Assembly: GCA_023248635.1 (NCBI GenBank)
Contig: JAHFED010000021.1
Span: 26,110 to 90,109 of the forward strand
Source: Myxococcales bacterium
GTDB lineage: Bacteria > Myxococcota > UBA727 > VGSZ01
DNA: 64,000 nt
Direction: 5' to 3'
Positions 15,453-25,052 of the stretch are shown one piece after another (position 1 is the first letter of the stretch; every line of letters starts with the position of its first letter). The notes under the pieces were generated by a model. It was not told the origin of the DNA. It worked only from the letters and a program-made list of their open reading frames with translations, and ran no database searches. The translations under genes were made by a program, and so were the position numbers.

Positions 15453-17678
15453 TCAGAACTTGACGGGTCGCATCTTCTTGATCTCGACCTTCTGCTCGTC
15501 GCCTTGGCCGCGTTTCAGCCGGGCCTTCGGGTCTTTCTCCAGCACCGACTCGAGCAAGCCGGTGACCTTGGAAAAGTTGTTCATGTAGACAATCGACCCC
15601 GGCTCGAGCTCGATGGCTCTCTTCAAATGGGCCAGCGCTTCGTCGTGGCGCTTCAGACGGATGGAGAGCACGACGCCCAGGCGGTTGTAGAGGGCCGCCG
15701 CTTTGGGGTTCACCCCAATGGCCTCTTCCAGCAACTTGGCGGCCCGGGCGTAGTCGCCCCTCCCTTCGGCTTCGCTGGCCTGCTCAAAGAGCACCAGCTC
15801 GCGCGCCTGCGGGCCCTTCACCGGTTTTCCCTTTTGGGCCGTCCCCAAGCCCTGAAAGAGCTCCTTGTAGGCCGGGACCGTGGGATCGAAGTTCATGGCC
15901 AGCTTCGCGTTCATCAGCGCTGACGCAGTGCGGCCCTCGGCCTGGTCCTTCAGCGCCTGTTCGTAGATGCGCTCGGCCTTCTTGCGCAGCTCGAAAGGAA
16001 CCGAAGACGACGACGACGGCCTGGGCTTGGCGGGCTGGGGGGGCGCGGTGGGAGACAGCAGGCCCTGCCCTGGCAGGGGCATGGGTGGAGGCAGCGTGGC
16101 TTTGACCTCGAGTGCCTGACCAGGGAGCGGCATCGGGCGCGGGGGTGGTGCGGGCTCGGCTCTGGGGGGCTCGGTTTTGACGACGACGGGCCGCAGTTCT
16201 TTGCCCTCAGACCGGGCGGGCAACTCCTGTGCAGGTTCGGGCAGGGGGCTCAGGGCGTCCGAGGGCAAGGTGAAGGGGCGTGGAATGGCTTCGGTGCGCG
16301 GCGCGGGCTCTTCTTCTTCGATCTCAGGGGCGGGGGGCAGGGCGGCGTCCGCCGGACCGGGAAAAGCGCCGGTGACTTCGTCGTAGATCCCCTTCGAGCC
16401 ACCCAGAGGATCGTTGCTGACGCTCTCATCCTCATCGCCGAACGAGGCGCTCGCGCCTTCGTCGCCTTCGATGGGCCGCGCTTTGTTGCCTTCGTCCAGG
16501 TCGTCCAGGGGGGCGCCGTCGGCGGCGTCGGCGGCCTGGGATCTGGCGTCACCGAGCCCGGTGGGATCCTTCAGGGCTGAGGCGAGCGAGCTGTGGGCCT
16601 CGGTGGGATCGTCGAAGCCGACGTCGGCTGCGGGGGCGGCTCCGGCTGTGGCCGCGATCACACGAGGCGCGCCCCCGTCACCGGCGACGCTGGGGACGCT
16701 CTCGGCAAACACCGAGGATGCGTTGTCAGCCTTGCCCCAGTCGTCATCGTTGCCGCCTTCGCCCGCCTGCAAAGACGCGAAGCGAACATCGTCGAGGATG
16801 CCGGCGTTGCTCCTGGGGAGCAGGGAGATGGGGGCAGGAGCCGGGCCGCGGGCTGGAGCGCCGTCGGCGGCGTCGACGATGGGTGTCGCCGCCGGTCGCC
16901 GACGGGCTCCCGAGGCCAGCTCGATGTCGCCTTCACTGCGGGAGCGAACGAGCGAGGGCTGGGCCTGGGGGGCGCCCGCGAGGGCCTCGATGTGCTCCAT
17001 GCTGGCAACCATGGTGGCATCGCCCTCGGGCGGGCCGCGGCGGGACCCAGGCGCCCGGGCCCGGCCTGAGGGCAGAGAGTTCTTGGCGGCCTTGGGGGTG
17101 CGAAGGGCCGGGGCCGCTGCGGCGGAGGCCTGGCGCGGGGCCGCCCCGTCTTTCTGCTTCTTGTAGCCCTTGAGGCGAACAAAGCCTTTGTCGGCGAGCA
17201 AGGCCAGCGCGGTCTTGAATTCGCTGTCCTCCATCGCGGCTTTTTTCTGGATGCGACCGACGCTGCGCTTGCCATTGACGAAGCCGAGCACGTGCCGCTC
17301 GAAGGGCGTGATGCGCATGCTCTGGCCCGAACCTGCAGCGACCTCGGGGATGGCATCGGCGTTCATCAGCTGGGCGACGGCGCCGCCGACGTAGAAGCGG
17401 GCCTGAGTGACCTCGCGTTGGCTGACGCCAGCATCGTTGCTTTGAAAGGAGCGCACCTCGTCGCCTTCTTCGTGGCTGACCTTGCCGAGGATCATCGCGT
17501 CTTCGCCGAAGTCGACCTTGGGGCGGTTCTTGCCAAAAGCGCGGCTGGGGGGCGGGCGCTGTTCGCGTTCGTCGTCGGTGATGTCGTCGCCCAGAAAGCT
17601 CGCGTCGAGAATGAAGTCGCAGCCGGGGCAGATGAACGCCCCGTCCTCGACGACCCGGCCACACTTGGGACACTCCAC
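15453..17678 (-). CDS. Zinc-ribbon and TPR protein, unknown function
   Basis: A protein of about 741 residues. The GTG at 17678 is preferred over TTG 17684 because a GGAG lies nine bases before it. The N-terminus is a zinc ribbon (CPKCG at about residue 3 and CPGC at about 17). A winged-helix/DUF4388-like region follows (RITPFERHVLGFVNGKRSVG), then a long Pro/Ala/Glu-rich unstructured segment. The C-terminus (about residues 600-740) holds TPR repeats (AAKLLEEAIGVNPKAAALYNRLGVV). There is no signal peptide, so it is probably cytoplasmic. A family C repeat at 17061-17079 is inside the coding region and encodes NSLPSGRA. Role unknown; the architecture suggests a scaffold. Confidence 0.75.
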   Translation of the reverse strand: MECPKCGRVVEDGAFICPGCDFILDASFLGDDITDDEREQRPPPSRAFGKNRPKVDFGEDAMILGKVSHEEGDEVRSFQSNDAGVSQREVTQARFYVGGAVAQLMNADAIPEVAAGSGQSMRITPFERHVLGFVNGKRSVGRIQKKAAMEDSEFKTALALLADKGFVRLKGYKKQKDGAAPRQASAAAAPALRTPKAAKNSLPSGRARAPGSRRGPPEGDATMVASMEHIEALAGAPQAQPSLVRSRSEGDIELASGARRRPAATPIVDAADGAPARGPAPAPISLLPRSNAGILDDVRFASLQAGEGGNDDDWGKADNASSVFAESVPSVAGDGGAPRVIAATAGAAPAADVGFDDPTEAHSSLASALKDPTGLGDARSQAADAADGAPLDDLDEGNKARPIEGDEGASASFGDEDESVSNDPLGGSKGIYDEVTGAFPGPADAALPPAPEIEEEEPAPRTEAIPRPFTLPSDALSPLPEPAQELPARSEGKELRPVVVKTEPPRAEPAPPPRPMPLPGQALEVKATLPPPMPLPGQGLLSPTAPPQPAKPRPSSSSSVPFELRKKAERIYEQALKDQAEGRTASALMNAKLAMNFDPTVPAYKELFQGLGTAQKGKPVKGPQARELVLFEQASEAEGRGDYARAAKLLEEAIGVNPKAAALYNRLGVVLSIRLKRHDEALAHLKRAIELEPGSIVYMNNFSKVTGLLESVLEKDPKARLKRGQGDEQKVEIKKMRPVKF
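17061..17079 (-). repeat. Family C repeat inside the zinc-ribbon gene
   Basis: Reading minus, this copy encodes the N-S-L-P-S-G-R peptide in frame within an Ala/Pro-rich linker of the host protein. It is the second coding site for this motif. Confidence 0.7.
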
Positions 17679-17862
17679 CGACAACCACTCCGACTGGGCT
17701 CAGACACCGGATGCACCAGGCCCAAGACGTCAGCGCGCCAACTTACACGAGCAGGTTCACCGCGTGTTCAACCAACATCGCCGGCCGTCTGCTGCTCCGG
17801 GGTCGCCAAGCTTGAGCGCGGGGGGAAACAGCGCTAACCGGGCGCATCTCGACGGAGCGTCC

Positions 17863-19260
17863 ATGCGATCGAACTCGGTGTCGTGCTTGTTTGTCGCCGG
17901 GGGCCTGACCCTGGCCTCCCTGGTCCACGCGCAGGGGGCGCCACCAGCAGACAGCGCCACCGAGCCGGTGGATGCTCCGCCGCCCGTCGTTGCCGCACCG
18001 CCGGTGGTGGAGGCGCCACCGCCCCCCGTCGAGGCGCCTCCTGCTGTGCCGGCGCCGCCTGTCGATGTACCGCCGCCCCCGCTCGCTGCCACCCCTGCCG
18101 TGGCCGCGGGCCCGGCGCGTTCCCCCACCGCTGGTCCGCAGCTCGAAGGACCCCGCGACGGCTTGCCCGATTGCCGCGCGAGCGCCGCGGCGTGCGCGAA
18201 GAACGAGCTCTTTGCTCTGTGGCCGCGTCTGCGGCTGCGCACCGGCTACGAGCTCGTGCAGCCCGACAGCCAGATCCTCACCGTCGGACAAAACGACGGC
18301 TTCTTCATCGACGAAGCCCAAGTTGGCGTCGACGGAGCCTTCAAGGACGACCTGCGCTTTCGCTTGTTGATCGACGTCATCACGCTGGTTCCCGGTGGGG
18401 CGCCCAACGATCCAGTGCAGTCCGTCAACGCCGCCGTGCGGGATGCCTGGGTGGCCTGGATTCCCTCGGATTGGTTCTTCGTCTCCGCCGGGCAACAGTT
18501 CATGCCCGAGGATTTGGAGGGCGCGACGTCGCTGGCCAACTTGCCCTTCGCGCGCCGCTCGGTGGCCAGCGCCGGCGTCCGCCCGGGGCACGGCTTCGCG
18601 GTCTCGGGTCTGTCGCCGTCGCGGCAGCTCGGCGTGGTGGCCGGCTCGACGGAAAACGCCCGCTTGGGCCCGGTCGGTCTCGAGTACCTGTTCGGCATCG
18701 GCAACGGCAACGGCCAGAACATCGCGGGCAACGACAACAAGCTGCCCGCCGTCTACGCGCGTCTGGGCGTCGCCTACGAAGACGTTGCCCGCGTCGGCGT
18801 CGGCGGCCGGAACAACCCGCGCACCGTGGGGACCCTGCCCAACCTCTTCAACGAGGTCGACAACGTCGGCTTCGTCGACGCCAGCGTCAAGCTGTTTGGC
18901 ATCAGCGCGGCGGGGCAGGGCATCTTCAAACAGACCGCGTTTGGCACTTTGTTTCCCGAGGCTGGCGACGGATCCACCGACGTCGGCATGGGCGTCTCTG
19001 CTTGGATCTTCGCCGACGCACCCTTTGGGGTTTCCTTGTGCGGGGTCATCCCGGCCTACCGCTTCAGCTACTACGATCCGAGCTCCACCTTCCTCGACGA
19101 TCAGCTCATCGAAAACAGCCTCGGCGTGCGCTGGAACGTTCCCGTCGAGCACCTGCCGCTCTCGCTCTTCGTCGACGGCACCCTGTTGACCGAGTTCGGC
19201 GACAACGTGCGCGACCTCGACAACGCCCGTCTCACCGCCCTGCTGCAACTGGAGCTCTGA
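17863..19260 (+). CDS. Porin-like outer-membrane beta-barrel protein
   Basis: A 465-residue protein with start ATG 17863. It has a signal peptide (SCLFVAGGLTLASLVHAQG), then a long Pro/Ala/Val-rich linker to about residue 90. The remainder is beta-rich, with ALWPRLRLRTGYELVQPDSQ, FFIDEAQVGVDGAFKDDLRFRLLIDV, QFMPEDLEG and GYE-type strands, resembling the phosphate-selective porin (OprO/OprP) group. It ends in Leu-Glu-Leu. The stop shares its A with the ATG of the cysteine-ladder gene (TGATG), so the two are co-translated. The ligand is not predictable. Confidence 0.75.
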   Translation: MRSNSVSCLFVAGGLTLASLVHAQGAPPADSATEPVDAPPPVVAAPPVVEAPPPPVEAPPAVPAPPVDVPPPPLAATPAVAAGPARSPTAGPQLEGPRDGLPDCRASAAACAKNELFALWPRLRLRTGYELVQPDSQILTVGQNDGFFIDEAQVGVDGAFKDDLRFRLLIDVITLVPGGAPNDPVQSVNAAVRDAWVAWIPSDWFFVSAGQQFMPEDLEGATSLANLPFARRSVASAGVRPGHGFAVSGLSPSRQLGVVAGSTENARLGPVGLEYLFGIGNGNGQNIAGNDNKLPAVYARLGVAYEDVARVGVGGRNNPRTVGTLPNLFNEVDNVGFVDASVKLFGISAAGQGIFKQTAFGTLFPEAGDGSTDVGMGVSAWIFADAPFGVSLCGVIPAYRFSYYDPSSTFLDDQLIENSLGVRWNVPVEHLPLSLFVDGTLLTEFGDNVRDLDNARLTALLQLEL

Positions 19261-19706
19261 TGTCGTCGACGACGCCGGCTGTGGGGCCGCCGCCCCTGGA
19301 TCTGCGGGAATTCGAGAGAGCTTTTCAGGCGCTCAGGGCCGGCTACCAGGGCGCCGCCGACAACCCGCAGGGCTTCGAGCTCAAGGACTGCCGGCATTGC
19401 AGCAGCTGCATGTTCTGCGTCGGCTGCGAATCTTGCTATCGCTGCACGCACTGCAACAACTGCAACCAATGCAGCAATTGTACGCATTGTGCGGAGTGCG
19501 AGGGTTGCCACCAGAGCGCCTACTGCAGCAAGTCAAAGCGCTGCGTCGGCTGCAAGTACCTCGAACACTGCGACTCCTGCGCAGATTGCACCTATTGTTT
19601 CGCGTGTGTCGGATTGTCGAAAAAAGATTTCCATATCCTCAATCAGCAATACGATAAGAGGACCTACTTCGATCTGGTCGCCAAGCTTCGAAAAATCTAT
19701 CGTTGA
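19260..19706 (+). CDS. Cysteine-ladder protein with CxxCxxC repeats
   Basis: A 148-residue protein with ATG overlapping the porin stop. Residues about 43-120 contain over twenty cysteines, mostly spaced every third residue (CRHCSSCMFCVGCESC and so on), then CFACVGLSKKDFHILNQQYDKRTYF, a tail shared with cysteine-rich proteins of several candidate phyla (CVGL...ILN.QY pattern). The spacing suggests a cysteine-lined solenoid or multi-metal/FeS site. There is no signal peptide, so it is probably cytoplasmic. It sits between a porin and a FHA protein and before a membrane Fe-S oxidoreductase; an electron-transfer or metal role is inferred only. Function unknown. Confidence 0.85.
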   Translation: MSSTTPAVGPPPLDLREFERAFQALRAGYQGAADNPQGFELKDCRHCSSCMFCVGCESCYRCTHCNNCNQCSNCTHCAECEGCHQSAYCSKSKRCVGCKYLEHCDSCADCTYCFACVGLSKKDFHILNQQYDKRTYFDLVAKLRKIYR

Positions 19707-19708
19707 GC

Positions 19709-20980
19709 ATGGTTCGCGAACGGCATGTGGGCCGGCGGTTGTGGCGGCGACGCAAACGCCGGGCTGCCACTGATCCCCAGCCCGATGAGGGTGCAGCGAG
19801 CGCCTCCCCCCTCCCCGGACAGGCCATGGCCGACGACGACGACGACGCCTCTGTGCCCGTCACGGTGGCGGTGCCCAAACGCGGCTTCTTCGCTCGCCTC
19901 TTTGGCGCTCCACCGGTGCCTCCGTCCGATGCCTTCGTCACCGACCCGGTGCAAGAGATCCTGGCCCTGCCGCGGGGGCCGGCCCGGCTGGATGCCTTCG
20001 AGAAGAAGCTGCAGCAGCTCGCCGTCGGCAGCGCCGAGCACAAGAAGGTCGCGCTGGGCTTCCACCGCGAGCTCACCCTCTTGGTGAGAGACGCCGGCGT
20101 CGACCTCGGCCTGTACGAGTCGCGGGTCACCGCTTGTGCACGGGCGTTGATCGAAGCCGGCGAAGACGAGCGCGCCGGCACCCTCTTTGCGAAGATCGGA
20201 CGTCGTCACCAGGCCGCCGAGCTCTTCGTCAAAGCTGGCGCCATCGACGCCCTCGAAGAAGCCCACGCCGAGCTCTCCTTCGCCGAGGGGGGCCCCAAAT
20301 TCGACGCGCGCTTGAGCTTCGAACGCTTCGAGGCCTTGTTCCTCGTCGGGCTGCGCGACGATGCGCTCTTGGCCTTGCGTCAAGCTGTGAAGCTCTGGGA
20401 CCACCCCGTCTACGCCGAGGTGCTGCAGGGCTTCTTGGGCCGTTTGCCTCCCCCCCGTCGCCTGACGCTGCAAGCTGGTGACGACGTCGTGCGGGTGTTT
20501 GGCCGCTTTCCGCTGGTGCTGGGGCGGGGCGAGGACAGCGCTGTGCGCATCGACAGCCCCCTGGTCTCGCGCGCTCACGTGCAGATCGAGAGGGCGACCA
20601 ACGACGCGCTGATGATCAAAGACATGGTGTCGTCGGGAGGCACCAAGGTGTGCGGCGTCGTCATCCACGGCGCCGGGCTCTTGCCAGCTGCGGGACACAT
20701 CGACCTGGCCGGCGTCGTCGTCGATGTCGAACGCAGCAGCGAGCGCCTCTTGTTGCGCCCCCAGGCGCGCCCACGGCAGGTCACGCTGGCGCCCTTTGGC
20801 GAGGTCCTCGACGACGACGTGGTCGGATTCCGCCTCACCCTCAGCGACGATCGGGTGCGGGTGGGCATCGATGCACGGGTGCGCTTGAACGGCGAGGTGC
20901 TGCGCCGAGAGACCCTCCTGCTGGCGGGGGACCGGCTGCAGGTCGGCGGACGCACCTTCTCCGTCGTGGGAAGTTCGTGA
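19709..20980 (+). CDS. FHA domain protein with helical repeats
   Basis: A 423-residue protein; start ATG 19709 is three bases after the cysteine-ladder stop. The N-terminus is basic and then acidic (ADDDDDA). A central region of alpha-helices (residues about 100-250) has repeat-like helices (ARALIEAGEDERAGTLFAKIGRRHQAAELFVKAGAIDALEEA). At about residues 262-320 there is an FHA domain: GRFPLVLGRGEDSAVRIDSPLVSRAHVQI with the Arg/Ser/His phosphopeptide-binding core. A second FHA-like or beta region follows (LTLAPFGEVL...). No transmembrane segment is seen. FHA domains bind phosphothreonine, so it may read a Ser/Thr kinase signal; the partner is not identified. Confidence 0.8.
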   Translation: MVRERHVGRRLWRRRKRRAATDPQPDEGAASASPLPGQAMADDDDDASVPVTVAVPKRGFFARLFGAPPVPPSDAFVTDPVQEILALPRGPARLDAFEKKLQQLAVGSAEHKKVALGFHRELTLLVRDAGVDLGLYESRVTACARALIEAGEDERAGTLFAKIGRRHQAAELFVKAGAIDALEEAHAELSFAEGGPKFDARLSFERFEALFLVGLRDDALLALRQAVKLWDHPVYAEVLQGFLGRLPPPRRLTLQAGDDVVRVFGRFPLVLGRGEDSAVRIDSPLVSRAHVQIERATNDALMIKDMVSSGGTKVCGVVIHGAGLLPAAGHIDLAGVVVDVERSSERLLLRPQARPRQVTLAPFGEVLDDDVVGFRLTLSDDRVRVGIDARVRLNGEVLRRETLLLAGDRLQVGGRTFSVVGSS

Positions 20981-20988
20981 GCCTCGCC

Positions 20989-21017
20989 TTGCCTTCGACG
21001 ACGTCAATGCGTATGAC
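20989..21017 (+). promoter_or_regulatory. Predicted promoter of the Fe-S oxidoreductase gene
   Basis: TTGCCT at 20989-20994 and TATGAC at 21012-21017 are separated by 17 bases, a typical sigma-70 spacing, about 80 bases before the start codon. The hexamers match the consensus at four of six positions each. Confidence 0.35.
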
Positions 21018-21094
21018 CCGTCGCGTCAGGCCCTGTTGACTCGGCAATCAATGGGGCGGCAGCAACGACAGACAGACGCAAGTCGAGGTGCGCG

Positions 21095-23353
21095 GTGGTG
21101 TTCCCGATCCTGTTCTCACTGGTCACCGTCGTCGTCGTCGGCGCCGCCTTCTCCTTCATGGGCTTGGCGCTGGGGCGCATCGCCTCGATGATCAACACCG
21201 GCACCCGCGACGAGTCACACACCGATTTGATCCGCAGCCGCATCAACATGGTGATCCAGATTGTCTTTGGTCATAAGAAGACACTCGAAGATCGCACCTC
21301 TGGATTGCTTCACATCGCATTCATCTATGGCTTTTTCATCCTTGGCATCGGCCATACCGAAATCGTGCTCGAGGGCCTTACCTATTTCATGAAGGCCTTC
21401 GGTAAGGAACCATTTCTCTATGAGAGAATTCCGGGGCTGGCTCATCATCATGCTTTGATTCAATTCTATCACATCACCCAGGACTCGATGGCCTTCCTGG
21501 TGTTGACGGCAGTGGTGATCGCGTTGTGGCGACGTTGGAGCGGCGCCGTTCCCCGCCTGCAACCTCGCTCCGCCGACGCCGAAGCCATTTTGTACTTCAT
21601 CGGCATGTTGTATGTGACATTTTTCATGCTCAACGGCACCGGTCACCTGATGCACGATGACTTTATCTGGCACTTCGACTGGTCCCAACCCTTTAGCTCG
21701 ATCGCGGCCTATCCTTGGACTATCGTGACGACGATGACAGTGAAGTCCTGGAATTTCTTTGCCTGGTGGATGCACGTCTTCACCTTCCTGTTGTTCGGCT
21801 GTTACATCCCACTTTCCAAGCACATGCATCTGGTCTTCGCCGGACCGAACACCTATTTCTTTCAAAAGGGTGCCTACGCCTGGCGCCAACCCGCCGTCGT
21901 CGCCGTCGAAAAGCAAAAGCCCCCCCAAGAGCGCGCCCGCCCCATGGGCCTGCCGCCCAAGATCAACTTCGACATCGCCGAGAAGTTCGGCATCGACCGC
22001 GTCAACGAGCTCCCCTGGAAGACCCTGCTCGATGGCTTTGCCTGCACCGAATGCGGCCGCTGCAACGACGTCTGCCCGGCGCACCTGACCCACAAGCCGC
22101 TCAAGCCCAAGAAGGTGCTGCACGACCTCAAGGTCAACTTGAAGCACAACGGTCCAACCCTCTTGCAGACGCGGGATCTCTTTGGCCGCCCCGTCGAGGC
22201 TCTCAAGGACCAAGAGGCTGCTCTCGAGCTCTTCCCCCTCATCACCAAAGAGCCCCAGGACCAAAGCGACCCCCTCGCCGTGCGCCCCCTCGATGGCCTC
22301 TACAAGCACGTCGACGGCCAGATCCACGTCGACGAAGCCTGGGCCTGCACCACCTGCGGCGCCTGCTTCGAGGCCTGCCCCGTGCTCATCGACTCGGTGC
22401 CCGGCGCGCTCATTGGCATCCGTCAGTCGCTGGTGATGATGGAGAGCGACATGTCTCCCGAGGTGCAAAACACGCTCAAGAACATCGAGCGGCGCGGCAA
22501 CCCCTGGGGCCTGGGTCAAGACAAGCGCATGGACTGGGCAGAAGGGCTCGATGTGCCGGTGTTCGCCGACCTCGTCGCCGAGCAGCCCGATCGCCAGGTC
22601 GAGTACCTCTTCTGGGTCGGTTGCGCGGGCAGCACCGACGACAGCGCCAAGAAGGTGCAGCAGGCCCTCGTGCGCATCTTGAAGGCCGCCAAGGTCGACT
22701 ACGCCGTCTTGGGCTGCGAGGAAAAATGCACCGGCGATCCGGCGCGCCGCCTCGGCAACGAAGCGCTGTTCAACCAGCTCGCCCAAGAGAACATCGAGAC
22801 GCTAAAACAGTATAAATTTAAGAAGATCTTCACGACATGTCCACACTGTTTCAACAGCCTGAAACAAGAATACGGCGAATTCGGCGTCGACTACTCGGTG
22901 CAGCACCACACCGAGCTCCTCGCCGAGCTCCTCAAAGACAAGCGCGTCCCTCTCGACACCAAGTCCAAGCTCGAGGAGCACGTCACCTTCCACGATCCCT
23001 GCTATCTGGGAAGATACAATAAACAATACGACGCACCGCGCGAAGTTCTCTATGCAATCGGCGACAAAGCCAAAATCAAAGAGATGAAGCGCAGCAAGGA
23101 GTCCAGCTTCTGCTGCGGCGCGGGCGGCGGGCGCATGTTCATGGAAGAGCACATCGGCGAGCGCGTGAACGTCAAGCGCACCGAGCAAGCCATGGACACG
23201 GGTGCGACGACGGTGGCGGTGGGTTGTCCCTTCTGCAAGGTGATGATCACCGATGGCACCAAGACCAAGGACGTCGAAGAAAAAATCAAGGTCAGGGACA
23301 TCGCCGAGCTCTTGGCCGATCGCCTGCTCGCGCCGGCGCCCGCGCCCCGCTGA
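21095..23353 (+). CDS. Membrane-bound (Fe-S) oxidoreductase, HdrCB/NarI-like
   Basis: A 752-residue fusion starting at GTG 21095. Residues about 1-255 contain five or six membrane helices with several His, matching the NarI-type haem b cytochrome domain. Next are two 4Fe-4S sites, CTECGRCNDVCP near residue 319 and CTTCGACFEACP near 418. The C-terminus has two CCG (heterodisulfide reductase B) domains, with TCPHC near 582 and SFCCGAGGGRM near 671. The arrangement is that of fused membrane Fe-S oxidoreductases that connect quinones with cytoplasmic electron carriers, often in fatty-acid or flavoprotein oxidation. The partner (for example an ETF) is not in the window. Confidence 0.9.
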   Translation: MVFPILFSLVTVVVVGAAFSFMGLALGRIASMINTGTRDESHTDLIRSRINMVIQIVFGHKKTLEDRTSGLLHIAFIYGFFILGIGHTEIVLEGLTYFMKAFGKEPFLYERIPGLAHHHALIQFYHITQDSMAFLVLTAVVIALWRRWSGAVPRLQPRSADAEAILYFIGMLYVTFFMLNGTGHLMHDDFIWHFDWSQPFSSIAAYPWTIVTTMTVKSWNFFAWWMHVFTFLLFGCYIPLSKHMHLVFAGPNTYFFQKGAYAWRQPAVVAVEKQKPPQERARPMGLPPKINFDIAEKFGIDRVNELPWKTLLDGFACTECGRCNDVCPAHLTHKPLKPKKVLHDLKVNLKHNGPTLLQTRDLFGRPVEALKDQEAALELFPLITKEPQDQSDPLAVRPLDGLYKHVDGQIHVDEAWACTTCGACFEACPVLIDSVPGALIGIRQSLVMMESDMSPEVQNTLKNIERRGNPWGLGQDKRMDWAEGLDVPVFADLVAEQPDRQVEYLFWVGCAGSTDDSAKKVQQALVRILKAAKVDYAVLGCEEKCTGDPARRLGNEALFNQLAQENIETLKQYKFKKIFTTCPHCFNSLKQEYGEFGVDYSVQHHTELLAELLKDKRVPLDTKSKLEEHVTFHDPCYLGRYNKQYDAPREVLYAIGDKAKIKEMKRSKESSFCCGAGGGRMFMEEHIGERVNVKRTEQAMDTGATTVAVGCPFCKVMITDGTKTKDVEEKIKVRDIAELLADRLLAPAPAPR

Positions 23354-23436
23354 ATATGCGCACGCCTCGCGTCGAGAAGGCCTCCGGCCGGGCCAAGGGG
23401 GGCACCCCTGGACCCCTGCCCTTTGTGTAGACGCGT

Positions 23437-24831
23437 CTAAGGCGAGGAGATCTTGAGCAGCGGCGCCCCGTCGCGCACGACGTCGCCGACCTTCACCAGC
23501 ACTTCGACGACGACGGCCGCTTTGCCCGCCCGCTGCGCCTGGGGTCGCAAGCGCGCTTCGAGGGTGCGGATCTCGGCGCGGACGTTGTCGAGATCGGCCT
23601 TGGCGGATGGCACTTTGTCGACGACGGCGGCGAATTCCTTTTCTTCACCGCGCAGGGTCTCGAGCTTGCGGTGCAGGTTGGCGTTGTCGCCCTCGACGAT
23701 GACGACGACGGTGTCGGGCTTGAGGACGTCACCAGGTGCCACCGGTACTTTCTGGGCGCGGCCGCTGACCGTGGCCCGCAGGATCTGCACCGCGACTGCT
23801 GCGCCGGGCAGGCCGGCATCGACGACGACAGCGGCGGGGATGCCGGCATCAGCTTGCACGGCGGCGCCGGCGTCGACGGCCGCTGGGGCGGCCCCGGCGT
23901 CGACGATCGGGGGAAGGGCAACGAGGGCGCCGGCGTCGGTGGAAGCGATCCCCGCATCGACGGCTGGGGGGGCGCCAGCGTCGACGAGGACGACGGGTTC
24001 GGGGGCGCCCAAAAACGCGCGGTAGATCCCAAGGACGGCGCCGCCGACGACGACGACCGCGACGAGGCCGGCGACGAAGAAGGCGAGGCTGCCCCTTTTG
24101 TCGGGGGCGGGGGACGGGGTGGGGCCTGGAGCCGAGGAGAGCACCAAGGGCTCGATGGCGACGTCGGGGGGGATGGTGTTGCCGAGGTCGTAGGGCAGGG
24201 GCGGAGCTGCCACCGGCAGAGGAGGCACCTCGAGATCGCTGGCCACGACCATCGACGGGGCGCCCACGGCCATCGTGGGGGCAGCTTCTTCGACGTCGCT
24301 GGGGCCCGCAGCAGCGGGCCTGCCACCGGCCGCATGGACCACGAAAGTCAGGATCTCGTCGCCGACCTCGATGCGATCGCCGTGCTCCAGCACTTTGCGC
24401 TCGACGGAGAGGCCGTTCACGATGGTGCCGTTGCGGCTCTCGAGATCCATGATCACGAATTGGTTGCCGAGGTACTGCACCTTGCAGTGCCGGCGCGAGA
24501 CCCCCGACGCCGCCCGCAGGACCAGGTCGCACTCCGAGGAGCGGCCGATGGAGACGGTGCCAGCGCCGAGCTTGATGGTCTTGCCCTTGAACTCGCCCTG
24601 CACGACGACGAGCTCGCTCTCTTTCTCCAGATTGCCAGAGAAGAGCAGCGTGTTGCCGTCGTCGTAGACGGGCTGCACCGCCGGTGCAGGCACGGACGAG
24701 GGTCGGCGCGGCAGCGGAGGCGCCGGCGGCGACGACTGACGCGGCGCGGTGGCTTCGGGGACAGGAGGGGCACTCGGCCGCGGACGGGGCGGCGGGCGCG
24801 GAGGAGGACGGGGCGGCGGCTTCTCCGTCAT
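23437..24831 (-). CDS. FHA protein with membrane helix and lipoyl-like C-terminus
   Basis: A 464-residue protein starting at ATG 24831; the frame extends upstream but only translates the repeat region. The N-terminus is a Pro/Arg-rich stretch, then an FHA domain at about residues 77-175 (IGRSSECDLVLRAASGVSRRHCKV, SRNGTIVNG). A single transmembrane helix lies at about residues 247-275 (SLAFFVAGLVAVVVVGGAVLG). The C-terminal 110 residues form a split lipoyl-like domain (TVSGRAQKVPVAPGDVLKPD and KVGDVVRDGAPLLKI) with an intervening coiled coil, like membrane-fusion-protein barrels. FHA would face the cytoplasm and the lipoyl-like part the periplasm. Role unknown; it may link phosphothreonine signals to envelope function. 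Confidence 0.8.
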   Translation of the reverse strand: MTEKPPPRPPPRPPPRPRPSAPPVPEATAPRQSSPPAPPLPRRPSSVPAPAVQPVYDDGNTLLFSGNLEKESELVVVQGEFKGKTIKLGAGTVSIGRSSECDLVLRAASGVSRRHCKVQYLGNQFVIMDLESRNGTIVNGLSVERKVLEHGDRIEVGDEILTFVVHAAGGRPAAAGPSDVEEAAPTMAVGAPSMVVASDLEVPPLPVAAPPLPYDLGNTIPPDVAIEPLVLSSAPGPTPSPAPDKRGSLAFFVAGLVAVVVVGGAVLGIYRAFLGAPEPVVLVDAGAPPAVDAGIASTDAGALVALPPIVDAGAAPAAVDAGAAVQADAGIPAAVVVDAGLPGAAVAVQILRATVSGRAQKVPVAPGDVLKPDTVVVIVEGDNANLHRKLETLRGEEKEFAAVVDKVPSAKADLDNVRAEIRTLEARLRPQAQRAGKAAVVVEVLVKVGDVVRDGAPLLKISSP

Positions 24832-24922
24832 GCCCAGCGAGGATAGGCGCCGGCCCACCGGGGGGCCAGAAAACAAGCGGGGCGCCGACGTCGACGACAT
24901 TGCGCCCGGGTCCTCAGTCGGC

Positions 24923-25052
24923 GAATTCACCGACAGCGCTTCGCGTGTCGGTGAATTGTCTACAGGTTCATCGCCAAGCGGCGATGAATTCACCGACAGC
25001 GCTTCGCGTGTCGGTGAATTGTCTACAGGTTCATCGCCAAGCGGCGATGAAA
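24923..25052 (+). repeat. Two tandem A-linker-B palindromic units
   Basis: Two units each contain an A palindrome (AATTCACCGACA, loop GCGCTTCGCG, TGTCGGTGAATT), the linker GTCTACAGG and a B hairpin (TTCATCGCC...GGCGATGAA). It fills most of 24832-25100 between divergent genes. The gap has no gene; the repeats are its only notable content apart from the ribosome site of the next gene. Confidence 0.9.
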
